11,451 bases of DNA from Alphaproteobacteria bacterium. GTDB lineage: Bacteria; Pseudomonadota; Alphaproteobacteria; Rs-D84; NBLK01. Made by a program: the position numbers and the translations under genes. The DNA is taken from positions 1 to 11,451 of the forward strand of contig JAFGXE010000048.1 in assembly GCA_016936785.1 (NCBI GenBank), written 5' to 3'. The notes below the pieces were generated by a model. The model was given only the letters and a program-made list of their open reading frames with translations, did no database searches and was not told the DNA's origin. Of this stretch, positions 1-6,013 are shown piece after piece (position 1 is the stretch's first letter; each line of letters begins with the position of its first letter).

Positions 1-81
1 GAAAGAGATATTGAGGATTTCTTTGTAATTCATAAGTTAGGATTTTCTTTAGTTCAAGTTATATTTTTTATAAAAATCTTT

Positions 82-110
82 TTGATTTAAGGTGCTTTTT
101 ATGATATCAT
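82..110 (+). promoter_or_regulatory. Candidate promoter of the fimbrial locus
   Basis: TTGATT at 82-87 and TATCAT at 105-110 are separated by 17 bases, a good sigma-70-like pair. The expected transcript start near 117 leaves a 5' leader of about 40 bases ending in AAAGGAG (142-148), 8 bases before the pilin ATG. The -10 lies in the perfect 10-bp palindrome ATGATATCAT (101-110), which could be an operator or chance. Confidence 0.55.
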
Positions 111-156
111 ATTTTCATACTCAATCTGAGTTTAATCTAATAAAGGAGAAAAGATT

Positions 157-675
157 ATGAAAAAACTACTTGGTGTGTCACTTGTTGCAATGATGACATT
201 GCTTGGATCAACAGCTGTTGAAGCTGCTACGGCAGAGGGAGAAGCACGTATAAATGTTATTACACCATTATCTATTGAAGAAACAGCATCAGTAGATTTT
301 GGAGATGTTGCGATGGATACAGGAACGTCAGGAACAATTTCAATTGCTGCAGCTGATGGGGCAATTACATGTCCGTCAACATATATTTGTGCAGGTTCAG
401 GAACAGTTGGATCTTTTACAATTAATGGAAAAGCAGATGAGGTGGTGACTGTATCTATTGATGATGAAGCAGATCTTTATGTTGCAGGTCAAGGGGCTAC
501 AGCACTTCACTTTGTGCCAACGTTAAGCACATCTACACCAACGCTTACATCAGGAACAGCAACGATTACTGTTGGTGGAAGCATTGCTGTAAATGGAGAT
601 GAGCCAGCCGGGGATTACTCAACAACGAATACAACAGAAGGTGGTTCCGCTTACGCTCTTAGTGTTGTATACTAA
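157..675 (+). CDS. DUF4402-type fimbrial major subunit (pilin 1)
   Basis: Secreted structural subunit of 172 aa, probably the main building block of a surface fimbria. A Sec signal peptide covers residues 1-23 with cleavage likely after VEA. The mature chain starts with an alternating hydrophobic stretch (about 30-40), suited to be the donor strand of a chaperone-usher pilin. The small Gly/Thr/Ser-rich beta protein that follows has DUF4402 hallmarks: an FGDV block near residue 48, a late TVGGS block, and AGDYS near the C-terminus ending in alternating hydrophobics. A Cys pair (C72, C78; pattern C-P-S-x-Y-x-C) is shared with the paralogue at 1524-2039 and may form a disulfide. AAAGGAG lies 8 bases before the ATG. 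A strong terminator follows and a chaperone gene is next, supporting the fimbrial role. The DUF4402 assignment is by motif recall, not a profile search. Confidence 0.82.
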   Translation: MKKLLGVSLVAMMTLLGSTAVEAATAEGEARINVITPLSIEETASVDFGDVAMDTGTSGTISIAAADGAITCPSTYICAGSGTVGSFTINGKADEVVTVSIDDEADLYVAGQGATALHFVPTLSTSTPTLTSGTATITVGGSIAVNGDEPAGDYSTTNTTEGGSAYALSVVY

Positions 676-690
676 AATAGGTTTAAAATA

Positions 691-716
691 AAAAACCAGC
701 TTCGGCTGGTTTTTTA
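691..716 (+). terminator. Rho-independent terminator after pilin 1
   Basis: AACCAGC (694-700) pairs perfectly with GCTGGTT (705-711) around a TTCG tetraloop, followed by a T-run broken by one A. It sits between pilin 1 and its chaperone, so it should make downstream expression depend on read-through or an internal promoter. A near copy occurs at 2072-2093. Confidence 0.9.
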
Positions 717-734
717 TTTCTTTTTTTCGTAAGG

Positions 735-740
735 TATGAT
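735..740 (+). promoter_or_regulatory. Possible internal -10 element before chaperone 1
   Basis: TATGAT at 735-740 lies just after the terminator and 24 bases before the chaperone-1 ATG, in an AGGTATGAT context matched by AGGTACGAT at 2116-2124 before chaperone 2. No good -35 is visible, only a T-rich tract around 711-719. An internal promoter would let chaperone 1 and pilin 2 be expressed despite the terminator. Confidence 0.3.
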
Positions 741-764
741 AGCGTTCGTTTATAAGGAGAGAAA

Positions 765-1511
765 ATGAAGAAACTTATTTTAGGTCTTTTTTTTATAACA
801 TTTCAAGCACAGGCAGGGCTTGTCTTGTCTGAGTATCGTGTTTTATTTGATGACTCTCAAATTGAAAAAGAGATTGTTATCAAAAACGACAGCGAGACGG
901 ATAAAATTTATGAGATAAGTATCCAAAATCTTAAACAAAGAAAAGCTGGAGGGTATGATAAAATTGAAAAATCAACAGAAGATTTTAAAGTCGCAGATAA
1001 ATTCTTGAAAATATCTCAAAACTTAATTCGATTAGCACCTGGAGAGAAAGAGGGAATATTTATCTCTGTTCCAGAAATAATGGATGATGGAGAGTATGTC
1101 TCTTATCTTTCAATCTTAGAAAAAGAGACCCCTGAAACATTATCGCAAATGAAAGGATTTGTTATACAAGGTCAATTGAAGACAATGATTCCGGTTATTG
1201 TTCGTCGTGGTGTTTTAGAGAGTGGTATTGAAATAGGGAAAGTGAAACTTTTAAAAAAGAGTCAAGAAATTGAAGTTGAAGTTAAAAGGTTTGGCAATAA
1301 ATCAATAAAAGGATCTATTGAAGTTTATCAAAAAGATAAACTTTTAGCAAAAAAGTCGATCGCTCTATATACAGTATTGAAAGATCAAGCATTTAAGCTT
1401 TCTATGAAAGGTGTTGATTTTGATTTAAATGAAACAATTCAAGTAAAGTTATCGGTGAATGAAATAGATGGTGAAAAACTAGAAGTGAAAAAATATATTC
1501 ACTTAAAATAA
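765..1511 (+). CDS. PapD-like periplasmic fimbrial chaperone 1
   Basis: Periplasmic chaperone of 248 aa that would bind pilin subunits by donor-strand complementation and deliver them to the usher. The signal peptide is residues 1-17 (cleavage after QAQA). The mature N-terminus has a YRVLF strand whose R25 could correspond to the conserved PapD-family arginine. The segment around 88-103 (IRLAPGEKEGIFISV) resembles the G1/F1 strand region. DGEYVSYLS (108-116) and IPVIVRRG (142-149) are blocks I associate with this chaperone family, followed by a second beta domain. The ATG has AAGGAG 5 bases upstream. Pilin 2 follows after 12 bases with no terminator between, so the two are probably co-transcribed. 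It is a diverged paralogue of the chaperone at 2173-2988. Which subunit each chaperone prefers cannot be told from sequence. Confidence 0.82.
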   Translation: MKKLILGLFFITFQAQAGLVLSEYRVLFDDSQIEKEIVIKNDSETDKIYEISIQNLKQRKAGGYDKIEKSTEDFKVADKFLKISQNLIRLAPGEKEGIFISVPEIMDDGEYVSYLSILEKETPETLSQMKGFVIQGQLKTMIPVIVRRGVLESGIEIGKVKLLKKSQEIEVEVKRFGNKSIKGSIEVYQKDKLLAKKSIALYTVLKDQAFKLSMKGVDFDLNETIQVKLSVNEIDGEKLEVKKYIHLK

Positions 1512-1523
1512 AAGGAGTAAATG

Positions 1524-2039
1524 ATGAAAAAATTATTATTGATTACGATTATTACTTTATTGAGATCAACAGCTGTTGATGCCGCAACAGCAACTGGAGA
1601 CGCGCATGTTAATATGATTACATCTTTGTCTTTGAGTGAAGAGCAATCTGTCGATTTTGGGGATGTTGCAATGGATGGTCCAGGTATTGTTACGATGCAA
1701 CCAAATGGAACAGTATTATGTCCATCAGCTTACTTATGCCCTGGTCCTGTCATGGTTGGACAATTTACAGTAACGGGAAAGCCTTCAGAAGTTGTTGAGA
1801 TACAAGTTGACGAAAGTGCAATGCTGTCAGCATTGTATGGAAAAGGAGTAAGTGCTCCTTATAATATGGCGCCTTTTACACCAATCTTAAGTGATTCATC
1901 TGTAGAATTGGATTTAAATGGGGAAGCAACTTTTACTGTTGGCGGAAGTGTTGAGCTTGATGGATCAGAACAAGCTGGAGAATTTTCAACAACTAAATCT
2001 TATGGAGCTCCTTACCAGCTTTCAGTAATTTATCCATAA
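1524..2039 (+). CDS. DUF4402-type fimbrial subunit (pilin 2)
   Basis: Paralogue of pilin 1, 171 aa from the preferred start. Two ATG codons are adjacent (1521, 1524). The second gives an N-terminus MKKLL like pilin 1 and lies 6 bases from AAGGAG (1512-1517), so I chose it. Signal peptide cleavage is expected after VDA, about residue 20. Shared with pilin 1 are STAV(E/D)A at the signal-peptide end, SVDFGDVAMD, the C-P-S-x-Y-x-C pair (C66, C72 in this numbering), FTVGGS and AGEFSTT. At DNA level the 16-mer GATCAACAGCTGTTGA is identical (206-221 and 1564-1579), supporting duplication. Oddly, an Arg (AGA) stands where pilin 1 has Gly (GGA) late in the signal peptide. It may be a minor subunit, adaptor or variant pilin; the sequence cannot decide. 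Confidence 0.8.
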   Translation: MKKLLLITIITLLRSTAVDAATATGDAHVNMITSLSLSEEQSVDFGDVAMDGPGIVTMQPNGTVLCPSAYLCPGPVMVGQFTVTGKPSEVVEIQVDESAMLSALYGKGVSAPYNMAPFTPILSDSSVELDLNGEATFTVGGSVELDGSEQAGEFSTTKSYGAPYQLSVIYP

Positions 2040-2071
2040 TTCTCTAATTTTTTGTTTACGAGAAAATAAAG

Positions 2072-2093
2072 AACCAGTTTTGGCTGGTTTTTT
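2072..2093 (+). terminator. Rho-independent terminator after pilin 2
   Basis: AACCAG (2072-2077) pairs with CTGGTT (2084-2089) around a six-base loop, followed by a T-run. The right arm and tail (GGCTGGTTTTTTATTT, 2082-2097) are identical to 704-719 after pilin 1, so the two terminators are copies. It separates the pilin from chaperone 2 and the usher. Confidence 0.88.
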
Positions 2094-2095
2094 AT

Positions 2096-2130
2096 TTGTA
2101 TTTGATCGTAAAATCAGGTACGATTATATG
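2096..2130 (+). promoter_or_regulatory. Candidate promoter for chaperone 2 and usher
   Basis: Two overlapping options are visible: TTGTAT (2096-2101) with 17 bases to TACGAT (2119-2124), or TTGATC (2102-2107) with 17 bases to TATATG (2125-2130). AGGTACGAT resembles AGGTATGAT in the equivalent place before chaperone 1. An internal promoter here would explain expression of chaperone 2 and the usher beyond the terminator. Confidence 0.42.
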
Positions 2131-2172
2131 CAAACATTTTTAGAATTTTCAAATTAATATCAAGGAGAAGGA

Positions 2173-2988
2173 ATGCGTTTATTTTTTACTATTTTTTTAG
2201 GATCATTTTTCTATTACTTTTCAGCACAAGCCGGGTTTTTAATTTTCCCTCAAAAGCTTATTTTTGAAGGAAAAGATAAAAAACAGTCTGTTAAGATTAC
2301 TAACATGACGGATATTGCAAAGTCTTACAGAATTAAGGTTGTTAATTATCATCAGAGTGAAGATGGCGGATATAAAAAGGTTACAGAAGAAAGTAATGGA
2401 GATAAATTTGCAGAGAACACAATTCGTTTTTCTCCTAAAAAAGTGACTTTACAACCACGTGAAACACAAACAATCAACGTGATGGTGAAAAATAAAAATA
2501 GCTTGGCAGATGGTGAGTATCGTTCATACTTATCTGTGCTTGAGAAAGAAAGTTCTGCACTGGAAATGGGAGGAGAAGTTGATAAAGGTAAAATGGGATT
2601 CCAGATTACAGCAGATTATGGTTTGACGATTCCAGTCATTATTCGAAAAGGTGTTTTAAGTTTAGAGATTGATGTCAAAGGAATCTCGATAGATGAAGAT
2701 AAAGATGGTAACGCATTTATCTCGTTGACTCTCTTAAGAAAGGGAGAAAGATCTTTTCGAGGAGAAATTAAAGTTTTTGATGGCAAAGATGAGATAGGTT
2801 GTCTCAAAAATTTTACGATTTATCCGAATCTTTCTCAGAGAAAAATAGACATTAAGCTTTTTAAACGTGAAGAGAAGTCTTCAGAGGCAATTGAAATATC
2901 TGATATAAAATCAGGAAAAGTGCGTATTGAAATACAAGAGGATACTAAAGAAAATCCTGTTAAAATTGTGAAAGAGCTTGAGTTATAA
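2173..2988 (+). CDS. PapD-like periplasmic fimbrial chaperone 2
   Basis: Second chaperone, 271 aa, with the role described for chaperone 1. The signal peptide is residues 1-20, rich in Phe/Tyr, with cleavage after AQA. The family blocks are present: the first strand around 24-31 (Lys where chaperone 1 has R25), VTLQPRETQTINVMV (about 95-110), DGEYRSYLS (113-121) and IPVIIRKG (153-160). The first domain has an insert of about 10 residues after the DGEYRSYLS block compared with chaperone 1, and the C-terminus is a longer charged tail. One Cys is visible, in the second domain. AAGGAG lies 5 bases before the ATG. Its TAA stop overlaps the proposed AUA start of the usher by 4 bases (2985-2988), which implies translational coupling. 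Confidence 0.82.
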   Translation: MRLFFTIFLGSFFYYFSAQAGFLIFPQKLIFEGKDKKQSVKITNMTDIAKSYRIKVVNYHQSEDGGYKKVTEESNGDKFAENTIRFSPKKVTLQPRETQTINVMVKNKNSLADGEYRSYLSVLEKESSALEMGGEVDKGKMGFQITADYGLTIPVIIRKGVLSLEIDVKGISIDEDKDGNAFISLTLLRKGERSFRGEIKVFDGKDEIGCLKNFTIYPNLSQRKIDIKLFKREEKSSEAIEISDIKSGKVRIEIQEDTKENPVKIVKELEL

Positions 2989-5654
2989 GAGTTTGGCTAT
3001 TCATTTTTTCAATTTTATTTACAACAGGGATCTTTGCACAAGATCCTTTCGTGCGTGATATGGCGCTATCGGAAACAGGAGACTATGTTATTCTTGAATC
3101 AAAAATGGGTCGCTGGGAAGTTTCAGAAGGATTTGAAGCTTATCGAATTGATGATAAATTCTATGTTCCTTTAGGCGAAGTTGTTCGTGGTTTAGAATTC
3201 CCAATTCAAGTCGATGTCGAAACAGGACAAGCTAAGGGATTTTTCATTTCAAATGACAGAGAGTTTTCACTTGATTTAGAAAAAAAAGAAGTAAGAACAA
3301 ATACGCAAACAATCTCATTAGACTCAGAGGATATTTTGTGGGGAGATGAAGGAATATATGTTGAAAGCGGATTATTGGATAAATTTTTTCCACTGGAAAC
3401 AAAAGTAAATCCACTCGATCTTTCGCTTCAAATGAAAGCTTTAGAAAAAATGCCTTTTGAAGAGCGTGTAGAGAGAGAAAAACGCCATAAGATGTTAGAA
3501 AGTTCACGAAAAGAAAAACCGCAATTCACAGATCCTTTCATTGAAAATATAGCATGGTTTACGTTTCCTTTTCTTGATTTGTCAATTAGTGGAGATCATA
3601 CTCAAAAACCAGATGGTCAAGAAACCTATACAACATATTCTCTTTCTGGAAATGGGATTCTTTTTGGTCTTGACTCAAGTTTTAATTTTTCTGGCTCATC
3701 TGCCATGGATACAAAGAATGCACGTTTTAAAGTAAGTCGTTTTATGCCTGTCTCTCAAATAAAATATTTTGAAGCTGGAGATGTAAGTGGGTATAACATG
3801 AGTTTGATTTCAGGTTCTTCTTTTGGTCGTGGATTTAATCTTTCAACTTTTGATGAAAAAAGTAATGCAATGGAAAGTCATTTTGATTTAACTGGATTAC
3901 TGGCTCAAGGATGGGAGGTTGAGCTTTATCAAAATAATGTTCTTCAAGATTTTTCAAGGGGAGATGGAACAGGACAGTATCGGTTTGATGATATTCCGCT
4001 CAATCTAGGCATGAACAAGCTGAAGCTTGTTTACTATGGTGAGCAAGGAGAATCCCGGGAGGAAGAACAGACTGTTTATCTTTCTGCAACTTCTGTTGAT
4101 GCTGGTGAATTGGGTTTTAGGTTATATGCTCAGGAAAAATCAATGCCACTCATTCCGCTTGAGAATCAAAAAGTGACAGGAAAAGAATTCGGATTGTATA
4201 GTGAATATGGTGTGACACAAGGTCTTTCATTAACAGGAGGACTTGTTTTATTCAAACCAACAGAAGAGACAAGTGAAAAAAATATCTTTGATGAAACGAT
4301 GGGAATGTTAGGACTGCGAACTGGATTTTCTATTTTTCGAGTAGCTGTGTCAGGGGCTTATAGTGAAAACACAGATACTCCAGCTCTAGATAGTACATTA
4401 GAAATGAGTTTGGGAAGTTATAATTTAAACTTACAGCATAGTAAGTTTAATGGATTAAAATCAGCAAAAGCATTTCTTGATGAAGAGTTTGTAGAATCTA
4501 TTTCAAGAGCAAATATTCGTGGAAGACTGCCGATTCCTTTTGTAGGATCTCTCCCATTTTTGACACGATATATAGAAGGACGAAACAAAGAGAAGGATTT
4601 TTACCGTGAAGTTTCGAATATGGTTTCTTTATCATGGTGGAAATTTTATCTCTCTCTTGAAAATAAATACAAAAAAAGATTTTCAGGAATTCGAGAAAAT
4701 ATTGGTATTTCAAACTTGAATTTTAGAACTGGACGTTACTCAATTCGTGGGACAGGGCGTTATGATTTAATGGAGAACTATCTTCAAAGCACATCACTTG
4801 GTCTTGATTTTCAAACAAAACAAAAATTACTTCTCCAGTCAAACTGGATGCGATCAAATAGTATTGAAGGGGATGTTGTTGATTCTTACTCACTTTCACT
4901 CTCTAAACGTTTTTCGTTTGGAACTTTAAGCGCAGGTGTTTCTACCAATACAGAAGATATTCAGACTTTTAAAATCTCTTATAACGCAAGTATTTTGAAT
5001 AATCCTTCCACAGGAGAAGTTTATTTAGATGAACCTGGACAGTCACAAAAATCAGCATTTTCTGCGAAATCATATCTTGATCAAGATTATGATGATAAAT
5101 TATCTGTAGGAGATGAACCATTGGAAAATATGCGTTATAAAAGTAGTGGAACGAGAAAGCTGGAAAGTGAAGATGAAACGTATGTATTTATGACAGGAGC
5201 AATGCCTTACCAACTCTCGTCATTAGAAATAGATACAGACTCTTTGGATGACATTTCTTATTACCCAAAAGAAAAAAATATTTCTGTTCTTCCTCGAACA
5301 GGAACAGTTACTCCCGTGGTTTTTCCAATATATGAGCTCGGAGAAATTGATGGGGATGTCATGATGAAAGGAGCAGAAGGGAAAATATATCCTCTTTCGG
5401 GAATTCAGATTATTTTAATGAAGGAAGATAAAGAAGTTGATAAAAAGATTACAGATTCTGATGGATATTATACGTTCAATAAACTTAAACCAGGCGAGTA
5501 TAAAATTATCATAGATCAAACTCAGGCTGATTTGTTAGGGTATAAAAAAAATGAACCTTTAGTCTTTAAAATTGATAAAGAAGATTTATATGAAACATTG
5601 GAAACACTTAAAGTGGAAAGAGATGATCAAAAAAAACTTGAAAAGACTGAGTGA
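2985..5654 (+). CDS. Outer-membrane usher-like fimbrial assembly protein, probable AUA start
   Basis: Outer-membrane platform expected to thread pilins delivered by the chaperones; 889 aa from AUA at 2985. The first plain start codon in this frame is GTG at 3051, which would remove a convincing signal peptide (IRVWLFIFSILFTTGIFA, cleavage before QDPF). The reading frame is open back to the TGA at 2979-2981, and no ATG, GTG or TTG lies between. AAAGAG (2971-2976) is 8 bases before the AUA. Domains, roughly: N-terminal region 25-170; beta-strand-rich barrel interrupted at about 296-367 by a plug-like beta-sandwich (GWEVELYQNN, then a VYYGEQG block); more barrel to about 690; a D-x-D-x-D acidic loop near 698-710 (SdrD/EF-hand-like); a CnaB/carboxypeptidase-regulatory-like beta domain at about 785-865. 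I see no Cys, so the C-terminal disulfide of classical FimD-type ushers is absent. The usher call rests on architecture and neighbours and is moderately firm. Confidence 0.8.
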   Translation: MRVWLFIFSILFTTGIFAQDPFVRDMALSETGDYVILESKMGRWEVSEGFEAYRIDDKFYVPLGEVVRGLEFPIQVDVETGQAKGFFISNDREFSLDLEKKEVRTNTQTISLDSEDILWGDEGIYVESGLLDKFFPLETKVNPLDLSLQMKALEKMPFEERVEREKRHKMLESSRKEKPQFTDPFIENIAWFTFPFLDLSISGDHTQKPDGQETYTTYSLSGNGILFGLDSSFNFSGSSAMDTKNARFKVSRFMPVSQIKYFEAGDVSGYNMSLISGSSFGRGFNLSTFDEKSNAMESHFDLTGLLAQGWEVELYQNNVLQDFSRGDGTGQYRFDDIPLNLGMNKLKLVYYGEQGESREEEQTVYLSATSVDAGELGFRLYAQEKSMPLIPLENQKVTGKEFGLYSEYGVTQGLSLTGGLVLFKPTEETSEKNIFDETMGMLGLRTGFSIFRVAVSGAYSENTDTPALDSTLEMSLGSYNLNLQHSKFNGLKSAKAFLDEEFVESISRANIRGRLPIPFVGSLPFLTRYIEGRNKEKDFYREVSNMVSLSWWKFYLSLENKYKKRFSGIRENIGISNLNFRTGRYSIRGTGRYDLMENYLQSTSLGLDFQTKQKLLLQSNWMRSNSIEGDVVDSYSLSLSKRFSFGTLSAGVSTNTEDIQTFKISYNASILNNPSTGEVYLDEPGQSQKSAFSAKSYLDQDYDDKLSVGDEPLENMRYKSSGTRKLESEDETYVFMTGAMPYQLSSLEIDTDSLDDISYYPKEKNISVLPRTGTVTPVVFPIYELGEIDGDVMMKGAEGKIYPLSGIQIILMKEDKEVDKKITDSDGYYTFNKLKPGEYKIIIDQTQADLLGYKKNEPLVFKIDKEDLYETLETLKVERDDQKKLEKTE

Positions 5655-5666
5655 ATATGACATACT
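5638..5666 (+). promoter_or_regulatory. Possible promoter for the small lipoprotein
   Basis: TTGAAA (5638-5643) and CATACT (5661-5666) are spaced 17 bases apart, overlapping the end of the usher gene. The match is moderate. Read-through from the usher is equally possible, as no terminator lies between them. Confidence 0.3.
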
Positions 5667-5706
5667 AGAAATGTGTCTATTATGACCAGTGAGAAAAGGA
5701 GAAAAA

Positions 5707-5934
5707 ATGAAAAAATTAAGTCTAATTCTAGTCGGTGCGGTGCTTGTTCTTGGCGGATGTTCAAGTTCAAATTCAGAAAAAAATTGTACATGTACAAAAA
5801 TGCAATGTAACCATGGTGGAACAGCTGGAATTAAAATCAAAAACAAGAAAAAAATGCGTAATGGAAATGCCGGAGTCCGTATCGAAAATAAAGAAAAAGG
5901 TGGCTCTGCAGGAATTAAGATTATTAAAAAATAA
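5707..5934 (+). CDS. Small Cys-rich, repeat-containing lipoprotein, function unknown
   Basis: 75 aa from ATG 5707, chosen because AAAGGAG (5695-5701) lies 5 bases upstream and the product begins with a clean lipoprotein signal (MKKL, then LVLGGC). A GTG at 5689 would place the ribosome site inside the gene. Cys18 of the lipobox would be lipidated, giving a mature protein of 58 residues. After a Ser-rich linker comes a small Cys/His cluster (C27, C29, C34, H36). A very basic tail follows with three copies of AG(I/V)(K/R)I at about 40-44, 55-59 and 68-72, separated by Asn/Lys/Gly-rich spacers. I recognise no family. The gene sits 52 bases after the usher on the same strand and ends at a strong terminator. 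It may therefore be an accessory of the fimbrial locus, for example an envelope anchor or pilotin-like partner, but only position supports that. Confidence 0.75.
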   Translation: MKKLSLILVGAVLVLGGCSSSNSEKNCTCTKMQCNHGGTAGIKIKNKKKMRNGNAGVRIENKEKGGSAGIKIIKK

Positions 5935-5952
5935 CTTATTTTATAAATTCAG

Positions 5953-5974
5953 AAAGAGCTTCGGCTCTTTTTTT
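5953..5974 (+). terminator. Rho-independent terminator ending the fimbrial locus
   Basis: AAAGAGC (5953-5959) pairs perfectly with GCTCTTT (5964-5970) around a TTCG tetraloop, and the T-run continues to 5974. It resembles the terminator after pilin 1 in design but not in stem sequence. Confidence 0.9.
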
Positions 5975-5975
5975 A

Positions 5976-6004
5976 TTGTTCAAAAGCAATAAAAAGAGTA
6001 TAGT
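5976..6004 (+). promoter_or_regulatory. Candidate murB promoter with almost no 5' UTR
   Basis: TTGTTC (5976-5981) and TATAGT (5999-6004) are spaced by exactly 17 bases. The transcript would start near 6011, only about 3 bases before the murB ATG. The element lies within an inverted repeat: CTC, a T-run and ATTG (5965-5978) against CAATAAAAAGAG (5987-5998), with an 8-base loop. Confidence 0.5.
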
Positions 6005-6013
6005 ACTGAGATA

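Noticed and set aside
1..90. An open frame on the + strand from base 1 to TAA at 88-90 (29 codons), possibly the tail of an upstream gene
   Set aside because: It is too short and AT-rich to tell from chance, has no recognisable motif, and runs into the pilin promoter -35.
3244..3507. Minus-strand open frame inside the usher gene; similar ones at 2616-2807, 4498-4713 and 5586-5846
   Set aside because: They lie antisense to well-supported genes and lack ribosome sites and family features.
5735..5992. Second + strand frame overlapping the lipoprotein gene
   Set aside because: It has no ribosome site, runs through the terminator hairpin, and its product looks like an out-of-frame reading of the lipoprotein.
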